Origin: Dendrophyllia cribrosa
Lineage: Eukaryota > Cnidaria > Anthozoa > Scleractinia > Dendrophylliidae
Assembly: GCA_024195265.1 (NCBI GenBank)
Contig: JAJLRJ010000002.1
Coordinates: forward strand, 1,877,388 to 1,941,387
Direction of reading: 5' to 3'
DNA length: 64,000 nucleotides
Of this stretch, positions 12,001-24,000 are shown piece after piece (positions within the stretch are counted from its first letter, which is position 1; the number at the start of each line of letters is the position of its first letter). A model generated the notes under the pieces. That model was not told the DNA's origin and did not search any database. It saw only the letters and a list, made by a program, of their open reading frames with translations. The position numbers were made by a program, and so were the translations under genes.

Positions 12001-15000
12001 TTATCTTAACTATTTTAATTACTTTATTTATTTATTTATTTATTTATTTATTTCTTTAAATGAATTAATTAAATAATTAATGCGTTCCGGGTTTTAGTAT
12101 TCCGGCGTTCCTGGTTTTAGTATTCCGGCGTTCCGGCATTCCGCCATTCCGGCATTCCAGGTTTTAGTACAAGCCTTGATTGCTCCCTACTGATGCAGCG
12201 TTTCAAAATATACAATAAGAATAGGTTGCCATGTTCACGAAAAGGATTGGATGAGCTCAAAGTACCCAACATATCGTAAATTCCCGGTTATAAGCCCTGT
12301 ACTTATACGACTCTGTACGTTTTTCAATTTAGTGTAGCTTTCTATAAAAAAGGAGCTGTGGTTTGCTTATTGGAGGGGGTATAACCGAAATAATGTTGGT
12401 CCATAACCGTTTGGGCTTGGAAGCTCGTGATCTTATAACCGGGATTTTACGGTATCACTGTAGTCACTGCTATAATACTACGAATCAAGCGCGTGATTTT
12501 TTAATCAATATACACTACATTTTGCGTTAGATGGAAGCACAGATAGAGAGTTATGTATGTTGTCAAAAGCACACAGCCTTAAATTGCATTGATTTAAAAG
12601 TCTCCTTGCTTGTATGATCTCAGTGTTTGCATTTTAAGCCTACTACTATTACGGGAAATTGAGAATTTTTTACGATAACTATTTTTTTCTGTGGAAGAAA
12701 TTACTTCTAAACAAGAAGGGTGACTTTAACACCAAACTCCAATGTAAAAAATATAAATAGGAGAAACCCCCATTTATTTATGTTGAATCTGAATGGGCAT
12801 CCGAAAGTATGAGCTGCTTCCTTTATTTTAGGATGAGAAACGTCAGAATAAATGCTAATCACGCGTTGTTGGTTTCAATCCTCTGAAGAGAAGAGGGCGC
12901 GTTCACTTCAATCAATGAAACTCAACCAGTTTACGCTTCACCCGTTAATATTCAGATCTATGATTTTTACTCCACTCTCAGTAAGGAAATATCCCAAGCC
13001 ATTCTGCGCGATGGGAGACATTCTGTGTTCTGCTTACCTTCCAACTGTAGTCAATGTATTACAAGGCCTTTGTTTAGTGTAGTACTCCAACACCTCTGAA
13101 TCACCTATATAAGCATAACCACCTAGTTTTGCTCTTCTGATACCTTCTGTCATGTTTTCCACAAGAGTGTCGTGATGCTGCATAAATGCCCACATTTTTC
13201 TATACGTTGGAACGCGTGACATTTGGAAGAAGGCCATTGTGTGACTGCCTTTTGTGCATCCGTATTTTATATTCGTCTGCGCGGCTAAGTCTTCAAGGCT
13301 ATTGATGGGAGTTTCGAAAACGTCTGTGATTAGAAAACTGGCCAAGTTAGCTGTATAGGACGCACCTTGGAAACAAAAACACAAAAACATGGAATAAACC
13401 AGCAAACTAGGGAAAAAACGCAAAACGTTTAGAAGTAATACAAATTATTGTTCACCAACATTAGAAGCTGGGACGTATTTTTTCATGTAGTTGTTACCGT
13501 TAAAAATTTCATAGTTTATGTGTAATATGAATTTGACAGCACTGCATGCATTTCACGCCTGCTCGCTACAGTTGGTGATTGTTCTGTTCTGTTACATGAT
13601 AAATCTGGACATGAAAAGTATCGTTACTCGGGTAATCGTTTGAATTATTGATACTTATTTCCAGTCGATGTATTACTCTTCATGATTAACAACATTACAA
13701 ACTTTATGTCTTTAAATGTGACGTTTTTTTAACATTTTCATGTCAAAGCGAAACCTGTGACAAAAAAATACTGAGTAAGTATGAAATGATATCTTACTTA
13801 TTATTAGCATGGCAAACCACCAGAATGCGACAACTACTCTCCCGGATGTAGCCTCGGGATGTGCTACATCAGCACCTTGGCCAGCGGCATACGAAAACGA
13901 TGACCATGTGGACTCAAACAGCCGCAGACAATCACGTGTGCTCCAATGATCTTCCTTGACGTCTGTATGATCTCGCGATTGTGCAATTCTCCCGTGATAA
14001 CCTCGTGGACTAAAAGTGGCGTGCAACCATAAGAAAAAGCCAATTAAAACAGTGCATACAACGATGGCCAACCACAGGCCACTGTGAAAAGGTTTCAGGA
14101 AAGAAAACACTTTGTAGTCCACGTCGACATTGTTTTCAATAAGAATCGACAGCCCCAGTTGCATAAAGGGCTGTGTAAAATCCACTGCTGTTTGACGCTG
14201 CGAGCTGACGGTCAGGGGACCAACTGCGAGATCAGCTTTCTGTTGAGAACAAAGTTATTCATAAGAACAGTAGTGGTGTAGCTAAGTCATTACTGTATTT
14301 TAAAGACAATGAAAGCAAAAACTTACCCTTTCTATCAAATATTCCATCAGTCCGTTCCACCTTCTGTTGAACAAATCCCATGATCCATAAATATTGTTTG
14401 GTAAAACTTCAATTGTGTACTTGAACTTCATGTCTTGCTGCAGTCTGTTGAGTAGCTCAATGCAGAATCCTTTGTAAACTATTTCTCCCTTTTCAGTGAC
14501 TTCTTTGTCAATAAATGGCGGTTCCTGATGAAAGCATGCAAAACTTATGAAAAACGCATGTTATTTTTTCAGTGAATCACACGAAAATAATTGCTTCCTA
14601 CCGATTTAATCTGTGCATTTTGTTTTCGTTGCGCGGAAACACTGTGACTGTGAAGACAAAGACTGTGAAAATCGCTTTATAAATACTTTGCATCATTATA
14701 AAATAATGCGTCACAATCGCCTTAAAGGAGAGAAATTCAACGGTTTTGTTTACCTTAAATCCACTCTAACGTCAACAAGATTTTCTTGTACAGCGGAAAG
14801 ATACATATGAGTAAAAATAAACTCGTAGTTTATTTTGGCTTGATAGCTCACTTGGTAAGGGCAATAAACCATCACCGCAAGGTCAGGGGTTCATTCATGT
14901 CCTTTTCCTTTTTCAGAGTTTCTTTCAGCTTTCTTCTTTTCAGATTTTCTTTCAGTGCGAGGATATTTTACTCCTATATCCTTTATTCGAAGTTCACATA

Positions 15001-18000
15001 TATGTAATCACTAAATATAATTATTCACCGTCGCAGATACAGGTAACAGTTAAACCACTACATTTATCTTCACTTACTATTACAGTGACAACTCGAATGC
15101 TAGTGTTTTGCACGGTGTCTGCTCTGTCACGTGGTGTCTTAGGTGTCTGGGAAAGCCATAAAACCGGTTTGTCAGGAAACATTACAATTCCTTGCGTCGG
15201 ACTCCATTTACCAACCTCGAAATTAAAAACAAATAAAACATAAATACTAAACCAGTAATTTTTAAAGTAGCTTTTGTATTGATATGCGAAGACAGTTGAA
15301 AATAAGCTTCCTATTTTCACCAGCAATTCTTACACTTAGGAACCGTTCTTTTTCCTTTATCTTACATCTGCAATCGGTTTATAATTTGTTCCCATGAAAT
15401 ATCATATTTCTCATTTACGGTCGAAGCAGTTATAACTGAGTTTTTTTATTGCTAACACAAGACAACACACCTCGACAAAACCTGTTCTTCCCAAATTGAC
15501 TATATCGTATTCTTGAAATTTTGGCGATCCATCGTTTTCAAATTCCAAGTCATTCATGATACCACTTGTATTGACCTGAAAGGTATTTGACAAATGATTA
15601 TTTGCATTAAGCTAGCTAAGTGTGCATGAATTAGTGATGCTATGGAGACTTTTATTTAAAAAGTGGCACTTGGTCGTCACAGATGGAGCTTATGTTTTCC
15701 ACCATACAAATTCAAAATAAAACTTTACCGTCGGTTGAGTACAGTTCCTCAATATATAATTTAGAATTTTAAATTGTAGTAAATCATTTGAAAAACATGT
15801 ATCCAGGAAGCCATGGTGAGAAAGATATAGAGATCGATCTTTCCGTCTCGTTTGTGGGCTTCCTTTTTTTCACCTTTAATTTATAATTTGTTGTTACACC
15901 TCTGTTCATTATTTGCAGGAAATACATGTGTCTACCCAATATACGCCGGGACGTTTATTACGATGATCGAATTTCTTCGGGGAGGCGTTTATTTTAAAAT
16001 GAAACGCTAGAGAGCGAACTCATCACACACACACACACACATGCGGAATTGTTGCATCCTAACATGAAATGAAACTAAAGTATTAGGTTAGGGCTGTATT
16101 TTAAATCCAAACTATTCAAAACTCAGTATGTTATCCTTGCCTGTTTTATGTACTTCATTAGTTCTTCTCCATTCCTCCAGGGTTTGACAGGACCCTTGTC
16201 AAAGTTAAATCCAAGCTCCTGCCCTCTGACGTCATATCCGTCCAATATCATGTGATGAAGTGCGGACGTTAATGCGATGATTGCATCATAAACCTTTCCA
16301 GTGACCACCTGATGGATAAAATATCCATTATTAGTTGGTTGTATTCGATACTGACCATCAATGAAGGAAAACTAGGATTCTACAATTTTTTTTTCTAAAA
16401 CGTGTAGTATATACGAAATTGGGAAAGACAATTCATAAATCGTCAGGTTAAGGATGATATGACCGAGGATAATGCAAGATAAACATGTTCATAAACAAGT
16501 TACATGTTCATAAACAAGTTACAAATAAACATTATTAGTTGATGTTGTATTCGATACTGACCATCAATGAAGGAGAACTAGGATTCTACAATTTTTTTCT
16601 AAAACGTGTAGTATATACGAAATTGGGAATTTCATAAATTTCATACAATTCATAAATCGTCAGGTTAAGGATGATATGACCGAGGATAATGCAAGATAAA
16701 CATGTTCATAAACAAGTTACAAAAAAACATGTTCATGTTTATTTGTAACTTGGGTTAAATGATTTGAAAAAAAAAAGACGAAATGAATCTATTCGATAAC
16801 ATATCCTTTTTGAGACACTCTGGTCGCTACACTCCTTTCCCAGTCTTCCAAGACAAAAAGCCGACCCACAATGAAAAGAAATTAAATATATTGACGAAAT
16901 GATCCCATTCTAGCTCGGTGACAATTAACTAGGTAATACTACATACATTAAGTTCACCATGTTGGTAGCTCTTCCACTGTTTTGCAATTTCCTTGTAACG
17001 AGTCCCCTCACCGAATGCCAGACGTGTTCCAATGATTCCATAAAACTGATTAACAACGAAGTCATCACCGAGTGTCTGCCAGTCCTAATGAGAATAGATA
17101 ACATTGTCAACACTGAATTGTGATGCTGGTTTTTAATAATTATAATAAACTTTGTCTTAAAAAAGGAACCAGTGTTAAATTAGTGGTCATAAGCATGTTT
17201 TCCTGTGTTTGTTTTGATTGTTTTAAGAGGCAAGCCTCTACCTTATTTCAAACAGGGGACAATCAACACGGTTTTTTCGAATCTTTTACAATTCTAAAAC
17301 AGCTACATTAGCAGATCGCCCCATTTTACGAAAGGGGATAAAAAAAAATGTTGTTTTTTTTAGCTTAAGGTCGCATCTTTGATAGAGATTTCGTGTTAAC
17401 CATAAAAAATGATATGATCATCACTTTCATGGCTAAAAAAAATCACCTTTTCTTCTGATCTTACCCGTTCAGTTTGTGCATCTGTTACAATCCAGACCCA
17501 GTCTTTTGTCATTCCAATGTCACCAGCTTGCTTTATGATCTATATCAAAATATCAGTTCACTTCTTTACTCCGTTATAGTCACATATTACAAATTAAAGA
17601 TTCGTGGTCAAACTGGGCTATGATTAGTGCCCATACCACGACCAAGAAGTGCTGTGAGTATACAACCCAAGTGAATCCAAGAAGGCAAATCACAAAGTTA
17701 AAAAGACAAGCCAGAAATTCCTCGTTAAATGCAGTCGTGAGGTCGTATCACTGCAAACCCTTAACCCTATTCGGCCTGGGCTTTTTTGAGTTCCTGAGCC
17801 CTTCGTAACTTCAAAAACATTAAGAACATTCAAGAACATTAAGGCTATGACAATGAAACCTAGAGGGTACATAGTACGTCCAAAACTGTCTCCTTTTCGG
17901 TCCGCACAATGGAACGATGCCGTCATATGACGTAGTTATTAGGTAATTAGTTATACGGCCGCCATCTTGGATCCGCCATCTTGGATTTCTGAAGTTTTTT

Positions 18001-21000
18001 TAAAACCTCTTAAAAACCGTCCAAATCGACGCAAAATTAATCAAAACCAATAAACAAACGCTAAATGACGTAAAAATACAAAAGTTATACCAATAAACAT
18101 TGTTTTTCTTCATTCAAAGATATAAATATGCAAATTTCCAAGAACATTACTGTCAAAATCTTGTTGCCATGGAAACGTCAAGTCACGTGATCAAAAAATT
18201 GTCATATGAAATTGTTGCCAGATAAATTTTAGGAAAAGTCACAAAGTTTGATGGCGTTTGAATACATATTAAAGAAGTTATGAATGTTGAAAGTTAGCGC
18301 AGGCACTTTGTGCCCCCTCCCCCCCCCCCCCAACCCCCCCTCCAGGCCGAATAGGGTTAAAAGAAACAAGTTTAAAGAATATGCCGGTATAATAGAGTAT
18401 TTTCAAATTAGTGTTCAAATTAGCATTAAATAATGATTAAGTAAAAAAAAAACCGGTTCTTTTTCAAGCAGGCTGAGGATGGATCTACTTTAATGTGGAC
18501 GTTTTTTCGTTAGGCTACACACATTATACACGTAGTTAACCAAAACTATAACCATTTTGAATTTCTTGATAAACACAACGTATGTTCTGACCTGTCTTGA
18601 GTATTTCTTGTAGCAATTCAAAACCACAACTCTCGTGCCTGTTTGTCTGATCCATTTTAGTTGTTTGGAAATGTCGAGGTTAAAGGGGTCAGGGACGGGC
18701 TCGAAGTGTTCGTGAGCCACAACTAGCCAGCCTCGTTTGTAGGCCTCATCTTTCAGGGCCAACACACCATTGATTCCTGTAGGGATGAATTATTAGAAAA
18801 AAAAAACTTGCATATAATTGTATGGTTGCAAATGAGGGAAAAGTCATTCAAACCTATCGATATTCTGTTACATGTAGTTTCTAATCCCTTCCCTCCAAAC
18901 CTTGAGTCGAATCGCGAGCGATGTGGTTCTTACTTTTGAATCTGCGATGTAATCCAAAAGTGTAATTATTCGAATGAAAGCTACACAGATGTGCTTTCCA
19001 ATAGTATTCCTTGTGTGCATTATTCGTTACTTTTTCACGGTTGTCCGTCTTTTCTACCAAAATCTGGGAACCTGAAATAAGTAGAACATTATTACATAGC
19101 TACATCCAAGTCTGATCAAAATTGGAAAATTCTCGTTTACCGTAGTCGTCCTTTGACACAAGGAGAGCAAACTGAGTCCAGTTGTAATATTCAATGATTC
19201 CCGCCAAAGCTTTACACTGTACGGTGTCGCTTGGGCTCAAGCGCACAAGGTAAGGGAAGTTAGCTGGTGTAAAGGAGAAGGTTGGATCTGTTGCCACTGG
19301 TGCAAACTGGGGAATATGGAAACCTGAAAAGTAAGGATGGGTGTACTTCACATCCGAGGACATTGCGGGACCAACAATGGCGACTACACCTTGGTGGATA
19401 AGATACTGAGCTGGAAGAAAGAGATAAATAAGGAATTGGTATCAAGATATACTTAAATGTGTACATGAAAATAAATTCATATGAATTGCTGTAGAAATAA
19501 TTAAAGATAATGTGATCAGCGCAGTTACACAACAACTGAAGAAGTTGCAATTAGAGCCTGAAATGACTAATGAATTCGAACCTTATGACCTTTGAGATTC
19601 CGGTGCAAACACTCTACTACTAAGCTTCAAGGGCAGATGGGAGCTTGATCAATTGTTGGCTCTATTATACTCATAAAATGATGAATGTGATAATGTGTAT
19701 ATGAAAATAAATTCATATGAACTGAGGTAGAAAGAATTAAAAATAATGCAACTGTGCTTAATATTCAACTAAGTACCTGTGCCCGTATATGGAATGCTCT
19801 TAGAACACCAAGCAAAAGGAAAGTATCAATTGATCCAACAAAAGAAGAATAAACTACAATCAGTTTAAGTGATTTTTCAAAAATTGAAAAAAGAACTTGG
19901 CAAAATTGGGCAATCTTTTTAAATCGCAATCCATTTCCATCCACCCGAAGTCAGTTTTTTGGCACCAATATGGTATTTTTTAATCAAACTAGACCATTCT
20001 TTCTAGGTTTCCATTGATAAAAAATGTTCTTTCCCTTTTCAAAGTGATATTACAAATAGGTGACATTGCCACTTTACAACTTGCGTGGACCTGCTTGACT
20101 AGATACTGATCAATTGTCGATCAAAATCAGTCAGCGGCAACAACCAGTTCCTGTGCAGCACTAAAAACGTTGTGTTGTGCATGTTTATTTGATTTACGCT
20201 CAAGATTGACATGTGTAATAATTAATTGCAATTTATTTTGGACCTTAATAAGCACAGCCCTGGGTATTACATTGGATACAAGCATTATATCTTTAACACA
20301 TACCCATAATAAGTCGTCGACTTGAAGTCGTCGATGAAGCTTTATTATATGGACGGGAGTGTTTTGCCGAGAACTTAAAAACTCGGAGAATCGATACGAC
20401 CACTACATCCGGAAACCGAGTGGCGTATTTTTCGTATGTTACACGAGTGGTAATATCGAGTAACGACGTCACGATTCCCGCCTTTCCAAACTTTGCTGCA
20501 TGAACTTGGTTTGTTTGTTGTTCGGAATGATGGCCACCGCAAGATTTGTTGAGGTAAGCGATGAAGATGCAAATGCATTTTCCGAACAACAAGGGAACGA
20601 GAACACCAAAAAGAAAACGCTGTTTGATTTAAAACATTGCAGAGTATTTCGCGAAAGTTGCGTCGAGAAAAGAGAAAAGAAACTACCAAGTAGGAAAGGT
20701 AAATGTGCAAGTTTATATTGGTCGTGCTGAACAGCCTTCAAGGGGTCGTAGTGAAAATAGGTTGAAAATAACCGTGGCTGATAATTCAAGTCAGTCAGAG
20801 TACAGTCTCATTATTTAAAACCAGTTCACATGTATTTTGACCTAACTGACTGTATTAAACCTTTTTATAATTTGGTCACCGGGTGTTTTGTAATTTTGTA
20901 TTAAACTCGGTATTCATAAGAATACCCAGTATTTGTATTAAACTCAGCGTTTCAATCTTTACGGTACCAATGTATATTTATTGTCCATATAATAACAATA

Positions 21001-24000
21001 TTTCACAATATTTCACTCGTTCGCTGGCTTACTCGCGAGATATTGTTGTTACCTGCACTCGAACATAAAATTGACATCTTCTCGCCACCGTGTAATATCC
21101 TCTATATATGTTGCCATAAGGTGTACATAATGGAATCAGAAGATTTGGCGTCGGAGCCGCCGTTGAGTGGCGTAAGCTATGCACGACAACGAGCTGCGTA
21201 TGCCGCGAGTAAATGCAGCAGCATTTTTTCGCGGCTCACGCAGACAAAATGGAATCAGAGATGACATACTCTTTGTGTGGAGAAACGTTTGAGGTTATTT
21301 TAGTGCAATGGTTTTTTTAATTAAATACTACGAATGAATGCAAAGTTTGAATAACAGCACCTGCTTTTAAATTGTCAAAAGCGTCCAGTGGTTTGGTTAT
21401 GTTAATGATTGTTTGAAGCTGTATTCCTGGGAGAACATTGGTGTCTCTGTTGACATCCAAAATGGCGGCAAGGAACGAGCGTACTAATCTTGGGTCCTCA
21501 AATATGGCTCCTTTTACCAAAAATGAAAAACAATGTACGTTAAGGGATGATGAAATAAAAAAAATTTTTGGATGCTGGCAATAATCATGGATAAGAAAGC
21601 GCCATGATTTCGAGAGAGAGAGATAGAGATCAAGTGAACGGCTTTGGATTTTACCGTAGGCTGAATGCAAAATATTCGTATATTGATGTACATCACAGTG
21701 AGAGAATTATCCAGCAATTCAGGTTATTTTGCTGAACAAACTATGGATCTAAAATTAATGTAGCTGATAGCAGATGAATACTCAAAATATTAGCTGCTTT
21801 CTTCAACTCTGAAATGGAAATAACATGTATAATCTCATAATTCTCAGTAGTTGGTAGCCACAAAACAGTTGCAAAACAGTTGAAACATTTCTAAATCCAT
21901 GTGTTGATGAACTTAATGGATTGTGGAGGGGGGTTTCAATTTCTACCAGCCTTTCTGCTGTCCCACTTAAAGTATTTGCTGCACTAATATGTGTTGCAGC
22001 AGATATTCCTGCAACACGTAAAGTTTGTGGCTTCGTGGGACATTCTGCGAGCAGAGCATGTTCAAAATGTTTTAAGTTTTTCACTGGAGGCTTTGGTGAA
22101 AAAAAAGATTTCTCAGGATTTCAAGACCGGCTTTCATGGCCAAAGAGGGATGGTGTAAGTCACAAAAGGAACTGTGAAAAGCTCAAAGCTTCTAAGAGCC
22201 AGGCAGAATATGACCGGATATCACGTATGTATGGAGTCCACTACAGTGCATTGTGCAAACTGGAATACTTTGATTGTGTTCGTTTTCATGTAATTGACCC
22301 GATGCATAATTTGTTTCTTGGAACTGCCAAGTATGTATTTAAACTTTGGGCTGAGAATGTTTTTAGCAAGGAGCAATTGAAGGAACTAACTAGAAAGATT
22401 GAAGAATTGAATTCTGGAACCTCGATAGGAAGAATCCCACGTAAAATAGGATCCAATTATGGCAATTACACAGCTGAAGAATGGAAGAATTGGACACTGA
22501 CATTTTCTATGTATGCTCTTTATGGGATTCTTCCAGACAATCAACTGCGAGTTTGGGAGCGATTTGTTCTAGCATGCCGAATTCTATGTCAACCTGTCAT
22601 CACAAAACAGGAAGTATCAAAAGCTGATGCACTACTTTTGAACTTTTGTACAGGTATGGAGAAATTATATGGGAAGAAATTTTTGACCTGCAACATGCAT
22701 CTGCACTGCCACCTGAATTCTGTGTTATTAGACTATGGACCAGTGTTTGGCTTTTGGCTATTTTCTTTTGAACGATACAATGGACTACTAGGATCTACAG
22801 TAACTAATAATCGTTCTGTAGAAATGCAGTTTATGCGAGACTTTCTTAAGGAGCGCTTCTTAATGCCATGTGCAGGAAATTTGCCCACTATTTATCAAGA
22901 AGAGTTCTTGCCAGTCTTTGACAGATGGAAGGAAAAAAAAAACTGCATTAACAGAAAGTTCACTGCAACAGTACTTTTTATTGTCTCAGGTAGCCAACTT
23001 TGCAAGAGTGTCATGGTATGACAATACCAATATAACAGTTCCTGCCTCCTACAGAGATGACATGTTGACATCAGAAGAAGTTGCTGCTTTGCAGTTTATT
23101 TACCATGTTATGTATCCAGAAGAAATGAGCATTAGCCTTGTAAATCTCCACTTCACCATTAAGAAGTATTCATCCATCTTTGTTGGTGCAGAAAAGTATG
23201 GTTCCAAAGCTGAATGTAGATCTTTGAGGAGTGCTAGAGTGCTTGCTTCATGGCACAATGGTGAGGGACATATCAGTTCAACTTCTTCATTATCTCCTGG
23301 AATTGTGGACTATTACATGTGCCACAAATTAATTGCCAATGGTGTTGAAAGGGAGCATTATTTTGCCTTTGTCCGGTGGTTCAAGAAACATCCCCAGACA
23401 GAATGCTTGGGAAGATTCAATACCCTCTGTGTATGGGATGCAAGTAACTTTGAACCAACATCACCAAGTTGTTTTTTACCTGTTCATAGGATTCACAGTC
23501 TTTTTACTGGGGGTTTTCTAACTGTTGACAATGTTAAACTGCTGGCAGTTTGCCCTATTCCACGTCGAGCCACTATCTTATAGGTCAATTAACTGTCATC
23601 ATCAATCTGTCTGAACTGTTTGAACTCTCTGATATGACATTGTACAATGTACCACAATATTTCAAATGTTTTTATGGTGAATTTTTAACAAGGAGTTTCA
23701 ACAGTATAAAGGATTTGGAAATGAATATGTCTGTCAACCCCGAGGAATGAATGAACAGAGTTGTATCGAACTGTTACTATTGATGACATATACTGTGACT
23801 GAAACTTAAAATTAATATTGTTTACTCCCTCGAAAAAGTGCCCACTGGAGAACTTAATTTTATGGTGGACAATTAATTGAGGGCAAGGCTTATCCGAGAG
23901 CAGCGCTTTTTACCAAGTCAATATTTCTTATTAAAGAAATTACATGTAATGTTCTTAAAAGAGAAAGAAAATAATAATTCAGTATCAGCATTTGGAACTG

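Larger units (their letters stand above)
5342..12175 (-). mobile_element. Complete MULE (Mutator-like) DNA transposon
   Basis: A 6,834-bp element in intron 12 of glutamate receptor A. It is flanked by a perfect 9-bp target-site duplication, TTGATTGCT, at 5333-5341 and 12176-12184, the size expected of Mutator-like elements. The ends are inverted: (A/G)GCTTGTACTAAAACC on both sides, followed by subterminal arrays of GCCGGAATGG-type units. One uninterrupted transposase gene lies on the minus strand. Two small inverted-repeat elements sit inside its introns, so other elements inserted without breaking the coding exons. Perfect duplications and open exons suggest recent, possibly continuing, mobility. 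Confidence 0.9.

Noticed and set aside
14832..14905. Functional tRNA gene
   Set aside because: Box A and B are present, but the acceptor and anticodon stems cannot be paired convincingly, and the sequence continues into a pyrimidine-rich tail.
22870..23583. Separate gene downstream of the TNP2 frame
   Set aside because: It is the continuation of the same transposase in another frame after the A10 run, not an independent gene.
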